Part shown: positions 12,769-24,932 of the stretch, piece by piece
Numbering within the stretch: the stretch's first letter is position 1
Layout: the number at the start of each line of letters is the position of its first letter
NCBI RefSeq assembly: GCF_008831285.2
Contig: NC_045145.1
Location: 18,226,802-18,290,801 of the forward strand
Source: Nymphaea colorata
Lineage: Eukaryota > Streptophyta > Magnoliopsida > Nymphaeales > Nymphaeaceae
DNA: 64,000 nt
Reading direction: 5' to 3'
Position numbers and translations under genes: made by a program
Notes under the pieces: model-generated
Told to the model about the DNA's origin: nothing
Databases searched by the model: none
What the model saw: only the letters and a program-made list of their open reading frames with translations

Positions 12769-12835
12769 TTTGTATCTCCCCTTGCTTGAATGCCTGACTT
12801 CCAGAAAGGCAGGGACCTCTGTGTAAAGAGCTCCC

Positions 12836-12844
12836 CTCTATAAG
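12836..12844 (-). promoter_or_regulatory. Candidate TATA box of laccase A
   Basis: On the - strand the sequence reads CTTATAGAG, about 70 bases upstream of the ATG at 12768. It is an imperfect TATA match placed at a plausible distance. Confidence 0.35.
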
Positions 12845-15423
12845 CTCCATCTTGTCTGTTGGGTCGCCCTCCTTACATACTGTAAACAATTATTTACGTT
12901 GCAGTAACACCTTTTCCCTCAAATAAAGAACCATGAAAAATTCTTTTCTGCTTGGACGCCGAAAAAGACAATGGAAAGTTACAACCGGCGTGAATGCGTC
13001 AGCAGCCCACATGTTGAACGTGCCAAGCTTGGGAAAGTCCTACATTTGTTTCTTTCTTCTCAGGCAAAACATTTTACTGTTCGATAGGTACAGTTACTCA
13101 CTCGAGCTTCGAACCAAGAACGCGCCTTGCCAAACTCGGGAAATTGAAATTCTGAAACACAATTCTCTCCTTCAGACGTGCACACCCACTCTAACAAGGT
13201 GGGCAGCTTCCTGTGAACAACTTCCTTTAACCACACATATACTTACTGAATGTAAAGTTCATTGAAACTAAATTACCTTGAGATATTTCTGCACGGTTCT
13301 TTTCTCTTGTTGTCAGCATAGTTTATAGATTGTGAAACTGCCATTAATATTGGTGCATGCATGTTGCAGATGGTTAAAGCGGATCGAGAAGCCATTTTTG
13401 ACCAAATTGATCGGCTGGTGAAATTCTAATCAATGTAGACAGGGGAAGGGTTCGAAGGGTCCAAATCGTCACTCGTAGAGTCTACATCTGAAGATGCGGT
13501 AATAAAAAATTGCGTTGGTGAAGAGACGAGCTTCTTTGTTTTTTTTTTCGCTTTTTAATATGGGGAGCCCAGCACTTCTTTTGGGCCCATTCCAGCGTTT
13601 CTTTCTGCCACCGTCGGGAAATGTCAATTAAATGTGGTACGTCTTCATCAATGGCATGTACGAAGACTTGCTTTTATTACCGACTATATATATATATATA
13701 TAACCTTTTAATACTGTAGAGAACATATATTTCTTTTTTACATTTTAATCATTTCACCATGTCTTTAGGCATTGAATAATTAATTATATCATTTGAAAAA
13801 AAAAATTAAAAAGAAAGGGAGAGATAGAGTATGGTAACTCAACGGCATGTCCGATTCTTAGTACTTGACCTGGTTCAGTCAACGAGTCAATCCATCGACG
13901 CGGTTGGCTGCAGTATGATTCTCGAGTTTGCCAATTATAACATGCACGACTCATTTATGCCTTCGAAAGTTGAAACTCCAAAAAGAAAAAAGAGAAAGGA
14001 AATTAAGGCCTTGCAACAAGCAAGTAGTGCCGGTAAATCATCTTTCCGACTGAAATAAAATACATTGTATGTTCTTCAATTTCAAGTCACCTAATCAGAT
14101 ATTTTGGCTTCATATTAAACCAGGGATTATAGCTGAAATAATGAGCGCAAGGAACCAAACACTAGGTTTTGAAATCAGTCTTAACTGATGTTATGGATCA
14201 AGTAACTCATCGAGATCTTTTCATTAATGTTGCAGTTGTAGGTTTAATTTGGCAGACTTGATTATTGTTGGGATTTACAAAACATGGGAACTAATTTCAA
14301 AGTAATTCAGAATGTCCATCAGAACACAATAAAGGGTTATTGTATGTTACTGTCAAGGTAATAAATACGAAAAAAAAAACCTATTATAAAAAACATTTTT
14401 CGGAGACAAGTGGGATGGTGGCTTGTGAGAGCTGAAAGACAAGATCAATGAAGCTGGTTATGTGTATACTTTTGGGGTGCAAAAAAAGTATGAAATGACC
14501 AAAATACTCCTAAATCAGTAAAAAAGAAGAGACCGTTAAAAAGATAAAAAAAAAGGTAGTTAAAAGTCCATAAAAAACATTTCTTTTTAAAAAATTTTCA
14601 AAATATCCTAACTTTTTCTTTGTTTTACAAACCTGGATCACTCAACTCAATCTCAATAAATAGTGTGGCAGCTCTTGTATAGGACAGAATGTACTTTAGA
14701 CATACAGCATGTAGATGAGAATGAGTTGTGTGTGCCGCTTGGTGCACACAACATAGGGAGCCATTTCAGAAATTATTGAAAAAGAAATGGATTTTCCCTT
14801 TTGTCTTTACAAAAAAAAAAATGAAAAAAAAATCTTTTTTTATTAAGCAAAGATATTTTCGTTATTTATCATAATTATGCACTAAACTTTGTTTGCGAAT
14901 ATTTTCGTCTGGTTTCATTTAAACCGTGAGAATCAGTCTGACAGTAAAATAATGCAGTGGGTCACCGTTTTGGACTTTTTGTTCGAAACGCAAGTCAATT
15001 ATGAGCGAAAGAAAAAGGTCATTGAAGGCCTTCTCAAAATAAGACGCAAAAAAGAAAAATCCGAAAAATATCATGATCCGATATTCTCTTGTTCGAATTA
15101 AATTATACAAAACAACAAGATGTTAGATGCCTGGCAAAACGGTCCGTCCCTTTAAATTAATTCTGTCGTCTACGAAGTACCGAAGATAGATATTCGAATC
15201 CAATAATACCACATAACATAAATAAGGTTTTCCAAACTTAAACGCGCCAGTGAGGTTTGTTTTTATCAAGCTTTTAAAAGTGCAAAGCCTTGATGTTCAC
15301 AGAGAACAAGCGTATTAAGAGAAAGCCAGGTGGGGATAGCATGGATAGCATTCAAGACATCCAAAGCAAACCATATAATATTAGGGGATAACGAGTTAGA
15401 TTGAAACTTCGGCTCATTGCCGA
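12845..15423. other. Gene-free spacer upstream of laccase A
   Basis: AT-rich DNA that should hold the distal promoter of laccase A. The 110-codon frame at 12933-13265 and the 75-codon frame at 13831-14058 match no family I know. A (TA)n microsatellite lies at about 13685-13701, and a copy of the AT-rich repeat family near 14480. Confidence 0.5.
14470..14665 (-). repeat. AT-rich dispersed repeat family, copy 2
   Basis: Carries the words GAAATGACCAAAATACTCC, AAAAGTCC and CAAAATATCC found in the copies in laccase A intron 4 and near 16.6 kb. It ends near the phrase CACTCAACTCAAT. Ends are approximate. Confidence 0.45.
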
Positions 15424-15572
15424 CAAGGGCGGAGCTAAAAATTTCTTATGAGGAAGGCTGAATTAAAAGTTTCTAAATTTTGATATGAATCGAAATATCA
15501 TTTTTCAAAATTTTTATATACAACAAACTTTTTTTTGACGTAGGACCAAGGCCTTACTCTCGCTCTACCCTG
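15424..15572. mobile_element. hAT-type MITE, copy 2
   Basis: A 149-bp element with degenerate terminal inverted repeats (CAAGGGCGGAGCTAAAAA at the left, CGCTCTACCCTG at the right). It is bounded by an 8-bp duplication with one mismatch, ATTGCCGA at 15416-15423 and ATTGCCCA at 15573-15580. Same family as the element at 117-302. Confidence 0.75.
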
Positions 15573-16524
15573 ATTGCCCACCTGAAAGAAAAAATCATGG
15601 AAAAAAAAAGATAGTTTATGCTTTCATATACCCACATCTCTCCTACTTTACTGTCATCTAGGGCTGAGTTGGGATTTTTTTATTAAAAAGCTGAATGCAA
15701 GGCTGCACATAAGCCGAGTCAACTCAACTCCTCGAGGTTCAAGCTTGGCTTGAGCCACCCAAGTCGAGCTCCATAAGACATGCTCGAGCTCAAGTTGTTG
15801 ATACAGTATTGTGCTTCAACTCACTCGCTTTACTCATGTATTTTGTTTCCGTTACCTTCATATATCCCATTTCTTTAACTCATTTAATTGGTTTCTTTCA
15901 ACTTATTTAACTATGAACCACCATCTAACAGAAAATTTAAAGAAAGGGCTCACATTCTGCATCCAAATATCCCTTAAGTAAAAATTTAGCAAACTAAAAT
16001 CTCTCATCCATGACACATTTATATGGTTGAGCTAAGCTAAGTTTAAACGAGTCAACGTCTTCCAATTTAAACTTGACTCATTCAACATTTCGAGCATAAG
16101 TTTAAACTCAAGGTTAATTCATTTATAAATGAGTCGAACTCGAGTCAAATTAATTCAAGTTGACTTTGGGTAGTCAAACTGACTTTGACTTGGCTTGAAT
16201 CGCTATGCAGTTGAATGCCTTTTTATTTTTCAAAAAATTTTAAAAGCTTTTGAAATATTTTTTCACAAGCATATACCATATAAATTCTTTAATTTTTTAC
16301 ATGAGACAAATTAATGTTTTTTAAAAATTATAACTGAAAAAGAAAATGTCAAGGAGCAATGGCCATGCCCGCTCCCAAATCATGGTCGTATGTGGGAACA
16401 CGTGGCACCTCTTTGGCCTTGGTTTGGCAAGCAAACCACGTGTTTTTATTAATTGCAAGAGGAATTATTGCCAAGGCAATGACCACGTGACACTAAAAGT
16501 CACCCACTAAGGACGAAACAGGTT

Positions 16525-16745
16525 ACGTGCACATCTTTGTGCACAAAAAACTGTGTATGTGGTATGTAATGAATAAAATACTTTTGAATTTTTTTTTAAA
16601 AAAAGATGATTATAAAAATATTAAAAAGTTTAAGATATTCATTTTTTTTATGAAAAAATTCTAAAATACCTCAACATCTTCTTTTTGTTTTTTTTTAAGT
16701 GTATATTTGTTGTATGCAAATGGTATGCACACAACTTTAATGCAT
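16525..16745 (-). repeat. AT-rich dispersed repeat family, copy 3
   Basis: Shares AATGAATAAAATACTTTT, ATTATAAAAATATTAAAAAG and the end GTGTATATTTGTTGTATGC with the other members. Both ends carry TGTGCACA-like words, suggesting short terminal inverted repeats. Non-coding. Confidence 0.45.
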
Positions 16746-16807
16746 TTCAACATCTGGATTTAATAATAGCAGCACAACTAACATTCCAATCTGAGTGAAC
16801 ATTGATC

Positions 16808-16899
16808 ACCTTGAATATTAGACGGTTGAGGCTGTTTGGTTGCAATATGAGTGACCTTGAACATTAGATGGTTGAGGCTGTTTGGTTGCAATATGGTCT
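16808..16899. repeat. 46-bp tandem duplication
   Basis: Two adjacent 46-bp units (16808-16853, 16854-16899) that differ at only a few bases. Both contain GAGGCTGTTTGGTTGCAATA, a phrase often found at ends of Tourist/PIF-type small elements. Confidence 0.85.
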
Positions 16900-17472
16900 C
16901 CACAAGGGCAATGGTAAGTGGGGTCTCCGTAAGCACACTTTAAAACTTTAATTTAGTGTGGAAACTTGAGTGAACTTGAATTCGGTTATGTTTATGTGCG
17001 GTAACATAACATAACTTGTTTCATACTCAATTGAAAATTTGTTAATTTCTTAATGATATATGCCGTACATCATTAAAAAAAAAAAAAACAAAAACTTCTA
17101 CCTCTACGCTCGCACCTACACCTAATTCCAACCTTAGAAAATTTGATTGCATGCCATCTTTGGCAATCTTCCATTTTAAATCCATTCTCTTCTGCCTGTC
17201 AAATCATCCACATTTTCTTCAATTTGCCGCAGGCTGCGCGTCGTCGCCATCGTTGCCAATAAGTAACCTTGTCGCTTTTCAATCAGAAAGGCCAACACCT
17301 CCATCGATTCAAACGATTAAAAGAAAAAGAAAGAAAAAAGAGAAGCCATGGTTTCGTCTCCATCACTCTGCATGTGCGACTCTCGTGATAACAGTGCAGA
17401 GAGATGCATGAAGCCATTAAACAAACTTTCGAGGACGAAATGGAGCAGATTCTTCAGATCGGTCCCAGCTGC

Positions 17473-17652
17473 CAGGGGCGGAGGGAGGGGGGGCGCCTAA
17501 GCCATGGCCCCAAAAAAAAAAAAATACAGTATAAAAATTGAATTTTTTTTTGCCTTTATGTAGTTTTTGAATGTGAGTTCAATTTGTCTCTACTCGAATC
17601 CAACCTAACTCCCATTTGGTCCGTTCCTGAAAAAATCCTAGCTCCACCCCTG
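17473..17652. mobile_element. hAT-type MITE, copy 3
   Basis: Begins CAGGGGCGGAG and ends CTAGCTCCACCCCTG, the same inverted termini as the element at 117-302. The flanks (CCCAGCTG and CCCATGCTG) could be a target-site duplication with an indel but are not clean. Interior AT-rich and non-coding. Confidence 0.65.
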
Positions 17653-18759
17653 CCCATGCTGTTAAGCATTTACTGAAGGAAGAATATGATAAAAACAGAT
17701 AGTACAGGATGATGGTGATCAAAGTGACGAGAACTTTGGGGTTGCACGTACGGACATATATGAATCAAGTTGAGTTCGAGCTAGGTCAGCTTCTAACTCG
17801 ATTCGATTTATGGTGAGCTCCACTAGAGCAGTATTTGTTGCGTGCACACAACTTAACCTCTACTAAAAGCAGTATATTATTCATGTGCTACACGCCTTAC
17901 AGCGTCATTTTTTAGAAAATAAATATTAATTCACCTAATATTTTTGTCCTATTGTAGCGTTTTCATCCTTTGTTTCACTCTTTGTTGTCAGATAAATTTT
18001 AAAAGTTTTAAGTGCCCACACATAACATGCTAACATATCCTCTCAAGAAAAAAATTAAAACATCCTTTAAGATACGTGTTGCTTTGCAGTCAATTTCGGA
18101 GCTCTATATATAACCAGACCGTCTTTGCGCCAGAATGGTGATTAGAAGAAAGAGTTTTCGTGCATTATGTTGTTTGCAGTACTTATAAGTAAGTTTACTC
18201 CTTAAAAGATGAAAACTTAAGAGTTCTTTGATCATAATTCTATACACACTGATGAGATCAACAAAGTTTAAAACACCGAAACCGACTCTAGAATGGGATG
18301 ATTTGGATGAACAAAATGTGATTCCTTTAAAATACACTGTCGGCAGCACCTTTTCCTCATGCAAACGCAACGAAAGGATCCAATGATGTTAGAGCTCGTA
18401 GCTTTACAGAAGAGGTCGAGCACATGGCTCCGCCCCCATGGGACCCTTGCCTTTTTACCTTCTGTAGCTCTCAAGCGTGTCCTACGCGAGGGCTTTAAAC
18501 GAACACCGCAAAAAGAAAACAAATGGGAATCTGCATCACACAAAGATCATGGGGTTTATTGTGGTTGGGTCTGTAAATGACCTCCGCCCTCTCTCAAAAG
18601 GGCTTCTTCACATGGCCGCCTTCTCTATATTTCTCATCTTTACGTCTTCTTTCACAGCTTTCACGCACAACATGATTGTCTTTCTCGTTACGATTGAATT
18701 CTTGATTTTCATAAAGGCAAATGGGTAGACTTTATTTTCTATTTTGATTACAATCAATT
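17653..18759. other. Gene-free spacer
   Basis: No gene supported. Overlapping short frames on both strands at 18104-18728 resemble nothing I recognise. On the - strand, 18330-18480 has a slightly coding-like composition but is interrupted by stops. Confidence 0.4.
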
Positions 18760-19490
18760 GTTGTTGTATTTAAACAATCTTTATCACTATCACCGGAAGA
18801 TTTTATACGGCTCAGATGTGAGCTGTTGCTTGACGCTCCATGCAGCTTGGAGCAAAGGTCAAAAAACCGACCAAAGGTTTCTGCCAAACTGATGTGACGT
18901 AGAAAGACGACAGACAATTATTTCTTCCTTAGCTATATAATTGTCTCAAACTAAATGAACATCAATTTTCACATGCTTGAAAAGCTTATGCATGACCAGA
19001 TTTGCAAGCTATGAGAATAGCACCAAGATCGTTGCACCATAAAATGGGTAGAGAGGATAGGGAGACCCGAAGGTCGTGAAGTAAAAAACTGATCCAGCGG
19101 CTCCATTCGCGAGTGTCTGATACTCTGCTTCGGCGTATAGATTTCTGATCATCTAAATATGAAGTCCATAAAGATGGTGCCCTTGATATAACGAAGAATC
19201 CGTCTGACCGCATTCCAATGATCAATCGTCGGATCCTGTAGAGCACCGACAATACTTTGATAGAGGGTGAGGGTGTCCATGGTGGATCCATAATTAGTAG
19301 GGAAGGAGGCGGACATGCACATTAGGGTGGGTTGCAGCTTGCATGTACTCATACTCATAGGTGCCCTAAGAAGAAGATCAAGTGTATATTTCTGTTGAAA
19401 AAGAAAGAGTCCATCATTAGTGCGTGTGACTTTAATTCGAAGGAAGTAGTGAACTGAGCCAAGATCCTTAAGCACAAATTCTAAATTGAG
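18760..19490 (-). pseudogene. Decayed Copia polymerase fragment (reverse transcriptase/RNase H)
   Basis: The - strand encodes a clear piece of Ty1/Copia reverse transcriptase: a start LKDLGSVHYFLRIKV, then GLFLFQQKYTLDLL, and further on the LYQSIVGAL and RRILRYIKGT motifs at 19475-19149. Downstream, in shifted frames, are AEAEY-type RNase H residues near 19130, an LWCNDLGA motif near 19030, and the C-terminal KHVKIDVH-like piece near 18970, all broken by stops and frameshifts. No gag, integrase or LTR is visible nearby. It is a truncated and old insertion in the spacer upstream of the laccase duplication. Confidence 0.85.
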
Positions 19491-19724
19491 TTGTTGACTT
19501 GCTAGTCGTAAACATAAATAAGCATAAAAGCATGAACAAATCCTGAATGAAGCACAAAAAGAGAGATGTCCACTCGTGACGCATGAAACCCAAGGTGACT
19601 AAGAAAGCTGCTAAATGAGGTCAATACCAAGTTAGTGGAGCCTATTTTACTCTATATAATGTTTTTCGTTAGTGGAGTTTCTTAGAGTCCGTGAAACCTA
19701 GTTGTTGAGTTTATCCAAAAATTG

Positions 19725-20105
19725 TGTTTGATTCATGAAACATTAGTTCTAATGTTCCATGAATCAGCTTATAATTTTTTGACTGATTCATGATACAGTC
19801 ATAAAATGTCCTTGCAACCAAACAACCCCAAAAATACTTCAAATAACAAGAACGTGAGCACTCATTTGATACTCCAATGACCAGTGGTTGTAAAAGAACT
19901 ATTCTCCTTCAACTTTTGTTATTCTCAAGAAGGAAGTATACAAGACAAATGCTAAGCTACTAAAAAAAATCTTATCAACATGTTTGGTTGTATTAGTATT
20001 CCATGAATCCATTATAAAGATTGAGGCAGAATCATGGAATTCAATAGTTTTTGATGAATCTGTCAAATTTTGAGATAGATTCAGCACTAGCAAACAGCCC
20101 CATGA
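19725..20105. repeat. Possible Tourist/PIF-like small elements
   Basis: Two short stretches carry mirrored termini. One ends GCAACCAAACAACCCC near 19834. The other starts TGTTTGGTTGTATTAG near 19980 and ends GCAAACAGCCCCAT near 20103. The GGGGCTGTTTGGTTG terminus is typical of plant PIF/Harbinger MITEs. Target-site duplications were not clear. Confidence 0.35.
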
Positions 20106-20753
20106 GTTTTCGCTACTTAGGATATGTTAAGGATTAATTTGGTAATTTTGGATTTGAGATCTGGGACTGATCTGAAATCCAGATTAGGTGAAATCCACAG
20201 ATGAGGAAATAGTGGATTTCACAACTGCGGATTCGAGATCCACATTACGCTCTGGAAACCACCTTCATTGTCATCATCTCATTTGCTTCACATTTACTGG
20301 GTCTCCTTGTCCTTCGCCCACATTTGGAACAGAATGTTTACAACGAAAGGTTACTCCAAAACTAAAGTAAGATTCAGATTTGGATATGAAATTTCTTCTG
20401 GATTCAAGAACAGTTCTGGTTAATTAGGTATCGTCCAACTGCATGGAACCCGAGAAAATGTAGACCTGATCAGAGGATCTGCACCCCTTACATATGAACG
20501 GGTGCAGTCTAAAAGCATATTGACCACACAACAAACTGCCGCAGTGTGAAAAAGGATCTTGCAAAGTACATTTTTTCATTATCAAGATAGAACGTGACGC
20601 TTACCTTTGACTGTGTGGATACATGTATTTTTCACATGCAAACTGTGTCCCTAAGCTTTGTTTGAATAAAGTAATGGAACTTTTGATTTGCAAAAAGTTC
20701 CTGGTTTTGTTTAAAAGTTAAGTAAATGCGCTAACTAGTGTGTATTAGAAACC
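20106..20753. other. Spacer left of the duplicated region
   Basis: No gene seen. A 60-codon frame at 20188-20370 has no recognisable product. The sequence is not shared with the second duplication unit, which sets the left edge of the duplication at about 20754. Confidence 0.45.
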
Positions 20754-21339
20754 GAACACCAGACACAAATGCAGTCTTAGTCCTGTGCTAATGCACTCGG
20801 GGCAAAATGCTGTTTCATGTCTGATCATGCAATGCTTATGTCAACACCTTTTAATCCTTAGATGTCAACACCTTTTACCAAGAAATCGAGCACGTCGTTG
20901 AAAAAATTTTCTAATAATCGAGTCTTTTCCTTACATCTATAAAAGAGGGGCTTTCAGTTTCACAGTTAATTTTTCTAAGTTATGGAACAAAATGCACAAA
21001 TGTCAGGGGTGGGGGCCCCACTAGTTCCCTGGCTTTGTCCTTGCTACTTAAAATGTCATTTTCAAATCCAAAAATTAAATTATGAGGTGGGTTGATGCAG
21101 TGCGGGGGTTGATAGGCGACCAGTTTTTATTCTGAACTCACATGGCGTCAATAATCTGTACTGCAAAAAGGAGGTATTGACATGCAAATTAAAGCATAAC
21201 ATGTGTATTACCTCAAGACATTGAAGACAGCCCTAAACCCTTTTAATAGTAATGCTTTTTCAAGCCCACCTCATTATTGTGAAGTGTATTTGCTTAACAA
21301 GCTCACTTGCAAAATGGCGTCTCAATTTCCTTTGATTGA

Positions 21340-21525
21340 GTTGTGCAGAAGAAGAATGAAAAAGGTGGTGGCATTTTAGTAATTTTTTTATAAAGTTATG
21401 TACATTTTAGTTTTTTAAATATTTTCATAATTTTCATTTTACCATTTCAATTTTACTTTAGTAAGAACATTTTAGTCATTATACATGACTGTACATGTGC
21501 ACAAGCGCACATAATCAACTTCCCA
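21340..21525 (+). repeat. AT-rich dispersed repeat family, copy in unit 1
   Basis: Begins near GAGTTGTGCAGAAG, has the GGCATTTTAGTAATTTTTTT and AGTAAGAACATTTTAGTCATT phrases, and ends ACATGTGCACAAGCGCAC. It is the reverse complement in layout of the copies near 8.0 and 30.3 kb. Confidence 0.5.
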
Positions 21526-24500
21526 GATTCTTCTGATTTTAAATTTGCCATTTAACAGTGCGTTCCCACTTTTTTTTCACCTTGCCAGCCACTGTAGATC
21601 TAAACGTGGGCAGTATTGACGCTTAAGGCTGGGCACTGGGTGGGCTCCCAGCCTCGATAAACTGATTCAGGTTCAATAATTTATTATTAAAATTTTTTAT
21701 TAACATATATATTTATAATATTTTATTTTTAAATTTAATTGGGCGGGGCTCGAGGGCCCGACATGATGCCGAGGCTTAGCACTCGAATCACCGTCTGAGA
21801 ATTCAGCATTCCGCGTTTCCCTTTTCTACCATTCCTCGAGGCAGCCGGAGTCCAGTTCTTCCTTGTTCCCATGACTCATTCAACTTGGAAATCAACATAA
21901 TCCGGCGAGGAAAGTCAGAACAACGTGCCGTTGCAAACTTCGCCATTCTCAAGCCTATCATTTTCCATTTCCTGCGCGCACATATTTACGTGGTATGGCT
22001 CTTTATTTTCTGTAGTTGTCAACCACGACGTTTAATCTCTCATAAAACTTGGTCGGCGCATTCGTTTTCGATTCTTTGAAAACAGCTTAAACGTCGGGCT
22101 TGAAAATTCAATTAGAATCTATCGCAACTAAGACGCTCAACTGGTAGGGGATGTGTGCCTCTACATGAAATTAAAAATCTGTCTATAAAACACAATCACC
22201 GCCGAAGTATTAGTAGCAGTTTATAGTGTAACAATGGTTGTTGATGCTTTTTTTATAATCAATTTTCAATTTTGATTAGTCATCGGACAACATCTGATTG
22301 AGCGAGTGCTCCGGGAACGGAAATTGGTGGAAGTTCGTTGTTACGGAGATCAGAATCGATGGGCTAGTGTAGCTAGACATCTTGGCATGCCTTCTGTTAC
22401 TTGCGTCCGAAATCATCCTTTCTACCAACAACTTTCATCCTTTGCTTAAATCGTCAAAAGAGGGCAATCGTTTCAATGTGGACGAATAATTCATTTTGGA
22501 TGCCAGATGGACGTTCCTTCCTGCTTCCATCCTTATACAGGAACGCGATAATCATAATGCGATATTTGCTTGGTGGATTTTGTTGTGATATCGTGCCCCG
22601 TATGTTCTTTCCTTAGAAGCTGCAGGTTGACGAAATTTGTCTCTGGATTGGGCCGTCCCGGAAAACGATCAGGAGACGGACCAGATTGCTTATGAAGAAA
22701 CAAGAACATATGTAGGTGAGTTCGGCGAGTCTTCTTTCAATCTTGTCGGTGAATGGAGGAAGCTTGTTACGATTCATTTACGCTACCTAGCTAAGTTCCC
22801 TTAATCTGCGGTACTGCTACTACCACGTTTATAGGCACATGACCACGAGGAGTCAGCTTTCAGCAGCTAGAAGTAGGGATCCGACCGGGTTCCAACTAGG
22901 TCTCAAGCCGACCATATATGTGCGTAAGTTAGCCCATGAAAAGGTCTATGCTCTTGCAAGCTGACCAACTTATTGTAGTTAGCATGTCACCCCAAAGCGG
23001 AGGAGCTACTGTGTGACTGGCGTGGGCTATACTGTCCACACCAGCCCTTGGAATTACATTGTGATTAACCTAGACGTAGGTTCAGCTAGGTCCAGCCGCA
23101 TGTGATGCGCACACCAGACCTTAGTCAATGTCCTACAATCACTCATTTTTTTAAGTGAGAAATCCGTTAGTACCCCTCAACCAACCTTTTCTACTCCGCC
23201 ACTAGTCTCACCTAAGCAGGTTAACCTGACCTTGGAACTCAAAAAGACTTCGGCCCTTCTTTGGGCTTCCCTTCAACCAAACAATGGTAGACCGATCTGG
23301 TTGACCAACTGATCAGCTGGTAATTCATGACTATTCTTATCGGAATCGACTTAATTGCTCTTTGTTCCGAACTAAGTGATGGAAGAACGAGACAGTTCCA
23401 GTACTGTTTGAACTACCAATTACTGTTTGATTTTTTCTTAACGTCTGTCTCACGCATGTGTTACTCTCAATGATACTACAGCTAGTCTATTGGCTAGCTT
23501 AGAACGATTAAACCGAAACCACTAGTTCAAATGGGCTCCTTCAGATCGAATTGAAGGAAGAAATATACAACTGTTGCCCCAACGATTGAACTACCGCTTT
23601 TAAATGTTTTGTTAAACGTGCGACTATGACGTCTACCTTACGCATTTGTTGCTCTCAATAAAATGCTAGCTTGTCTAGTCATCAACTTAGTAAAATCCAT
23701 TCAAGTGGCCTGTTCAGATCGAATTGATGGGACCAGATCGGTAGATAGTGACCTAACATTTGCCGTTGTCGAAAGCCATGGTTAATAACAAAAGTTTTTT
23801 TTTTTTATTTTCTTCTTCAAATTGAAAATGCAGGGGATATATAATAGCAACAGGAACGCCACTAATTTCAAGAGAAATAGAGGGTAAAGTCCTATGAGAA
23901 ATGTCAGGAAAATATGTGCTACTGTTGGTCATGAAAACTTAATTAATATAAGAAGTTAGACAATTTACAAAAGTGTACATGACAGTTAAGTACGTACGCA
24001 TTAAAACTATGACATCTTACCTATGGACAATTCCTCCATGTCTCCTTCATCTGCAACAAGATTTTTTCTTTGTGGTCTGTAGAAAAACAGAGAGAGTTAC
24101 TATTTCACCAATCGAGTCACAAGTATCTCACATATATCATACCTAACAATTTTCCAAAAAGTGGTGATGAAACATATAACTTATACAAACATTGTTGGAA
24201 GTTCTTGGATATTTTTTTCAGCATTTGATCTCAGATCACAATCTGTTTCATGCTCCACCATTGTTTTCAGACAATAGGGATTTTTCCATTTCTAAAATTT
24301 AATTGTTAAGTTGCGTTGATGCAATCACTTAAGTACCAATTCGTTGTCATAATCTTCAAATCCGAATCCAATGAGAACCATGCTTTTAGGTGAGTCTAGC
24401 AACAATTCCACACACAGAATTCCATCATCAAAGTCTTAGCTGGAAATAAATTTGGTGAAAACACAACGTCGCCCACTACCATTACCATGCAAAAGACAAG

Positions 24501-24873
24501 GTCATAATATGGAGCTTCGACATGAAAATTTACAGGTGTCATCTGAAAGGAAAGTCGAATTGCATTTGTCTGTGACGCCACAAATGTCAAAACCAATGAA
24601 AACGCAGAAAGATTCTTGCTAATTCAAGTTTCGACCCTGTAGACCGTTAGAGCTTCGTGATCATGCAGATGAATAATCCACTTACACCAAACATTCTTTA
24701 CATTCTTCAACAGTTCATGTCCTTGCCTTTAACCTGCCCAGCAGAAAGCGTCGAGATAATGGCGACCTTGGAGCTACATGGACTTGACCAGATCCATCGG
24801 TTCTTTTGACTATTTACCGTGGCAATGAATCGGCGAGGAAAGAAACAATCTCATGTAAAATGGCATCGCAGCC

Positions 24874-24882
24874 CATAAATTA
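24874..24882 (+). promoter_or_regulatory. Degenerate TATA position of laccase B
   Basis: CATAAATTA, 59 bp upstream of the laccase B start codon. The aligned position in laccase C (37827) reads TATAAATTA, so the first base of the TATA box differs between duplicates. Confidence 0.5.
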
Positions 24883-24932
24883 ATGCTCCTTTTTGTGGTG
24901 GAATGCATTCGTCCATCGTTATGTATTCGAGA

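Larger units (their letters stand above)
15581..17472. other. Gene-free repeat-rich spacer
   Basis: AT-rich sequence. The stretch around 15700-16200 is full of GAGT/CTCGAG/TTCAAG phrases, as in low-complexity dispersed repeats. A 46-bp tandem duplication lies at 16808-16899 and a dispersed repeat at 16525-16745. The 86-codon frame at 17151-17411 is not recognised. No gene is supported. Confidence 0.5.

Noticed and set aside
12933-13265. 110-codon + strand frame
   Set aside because: No recognisable domain, no coding bias, and located in the laccase A upstream spacer.
21005-21060. CAGGGGTGGGGGCCCC resembling the MITE terminus
   Set aside because: No matching inverted end at the right distance and no target-site duplication.
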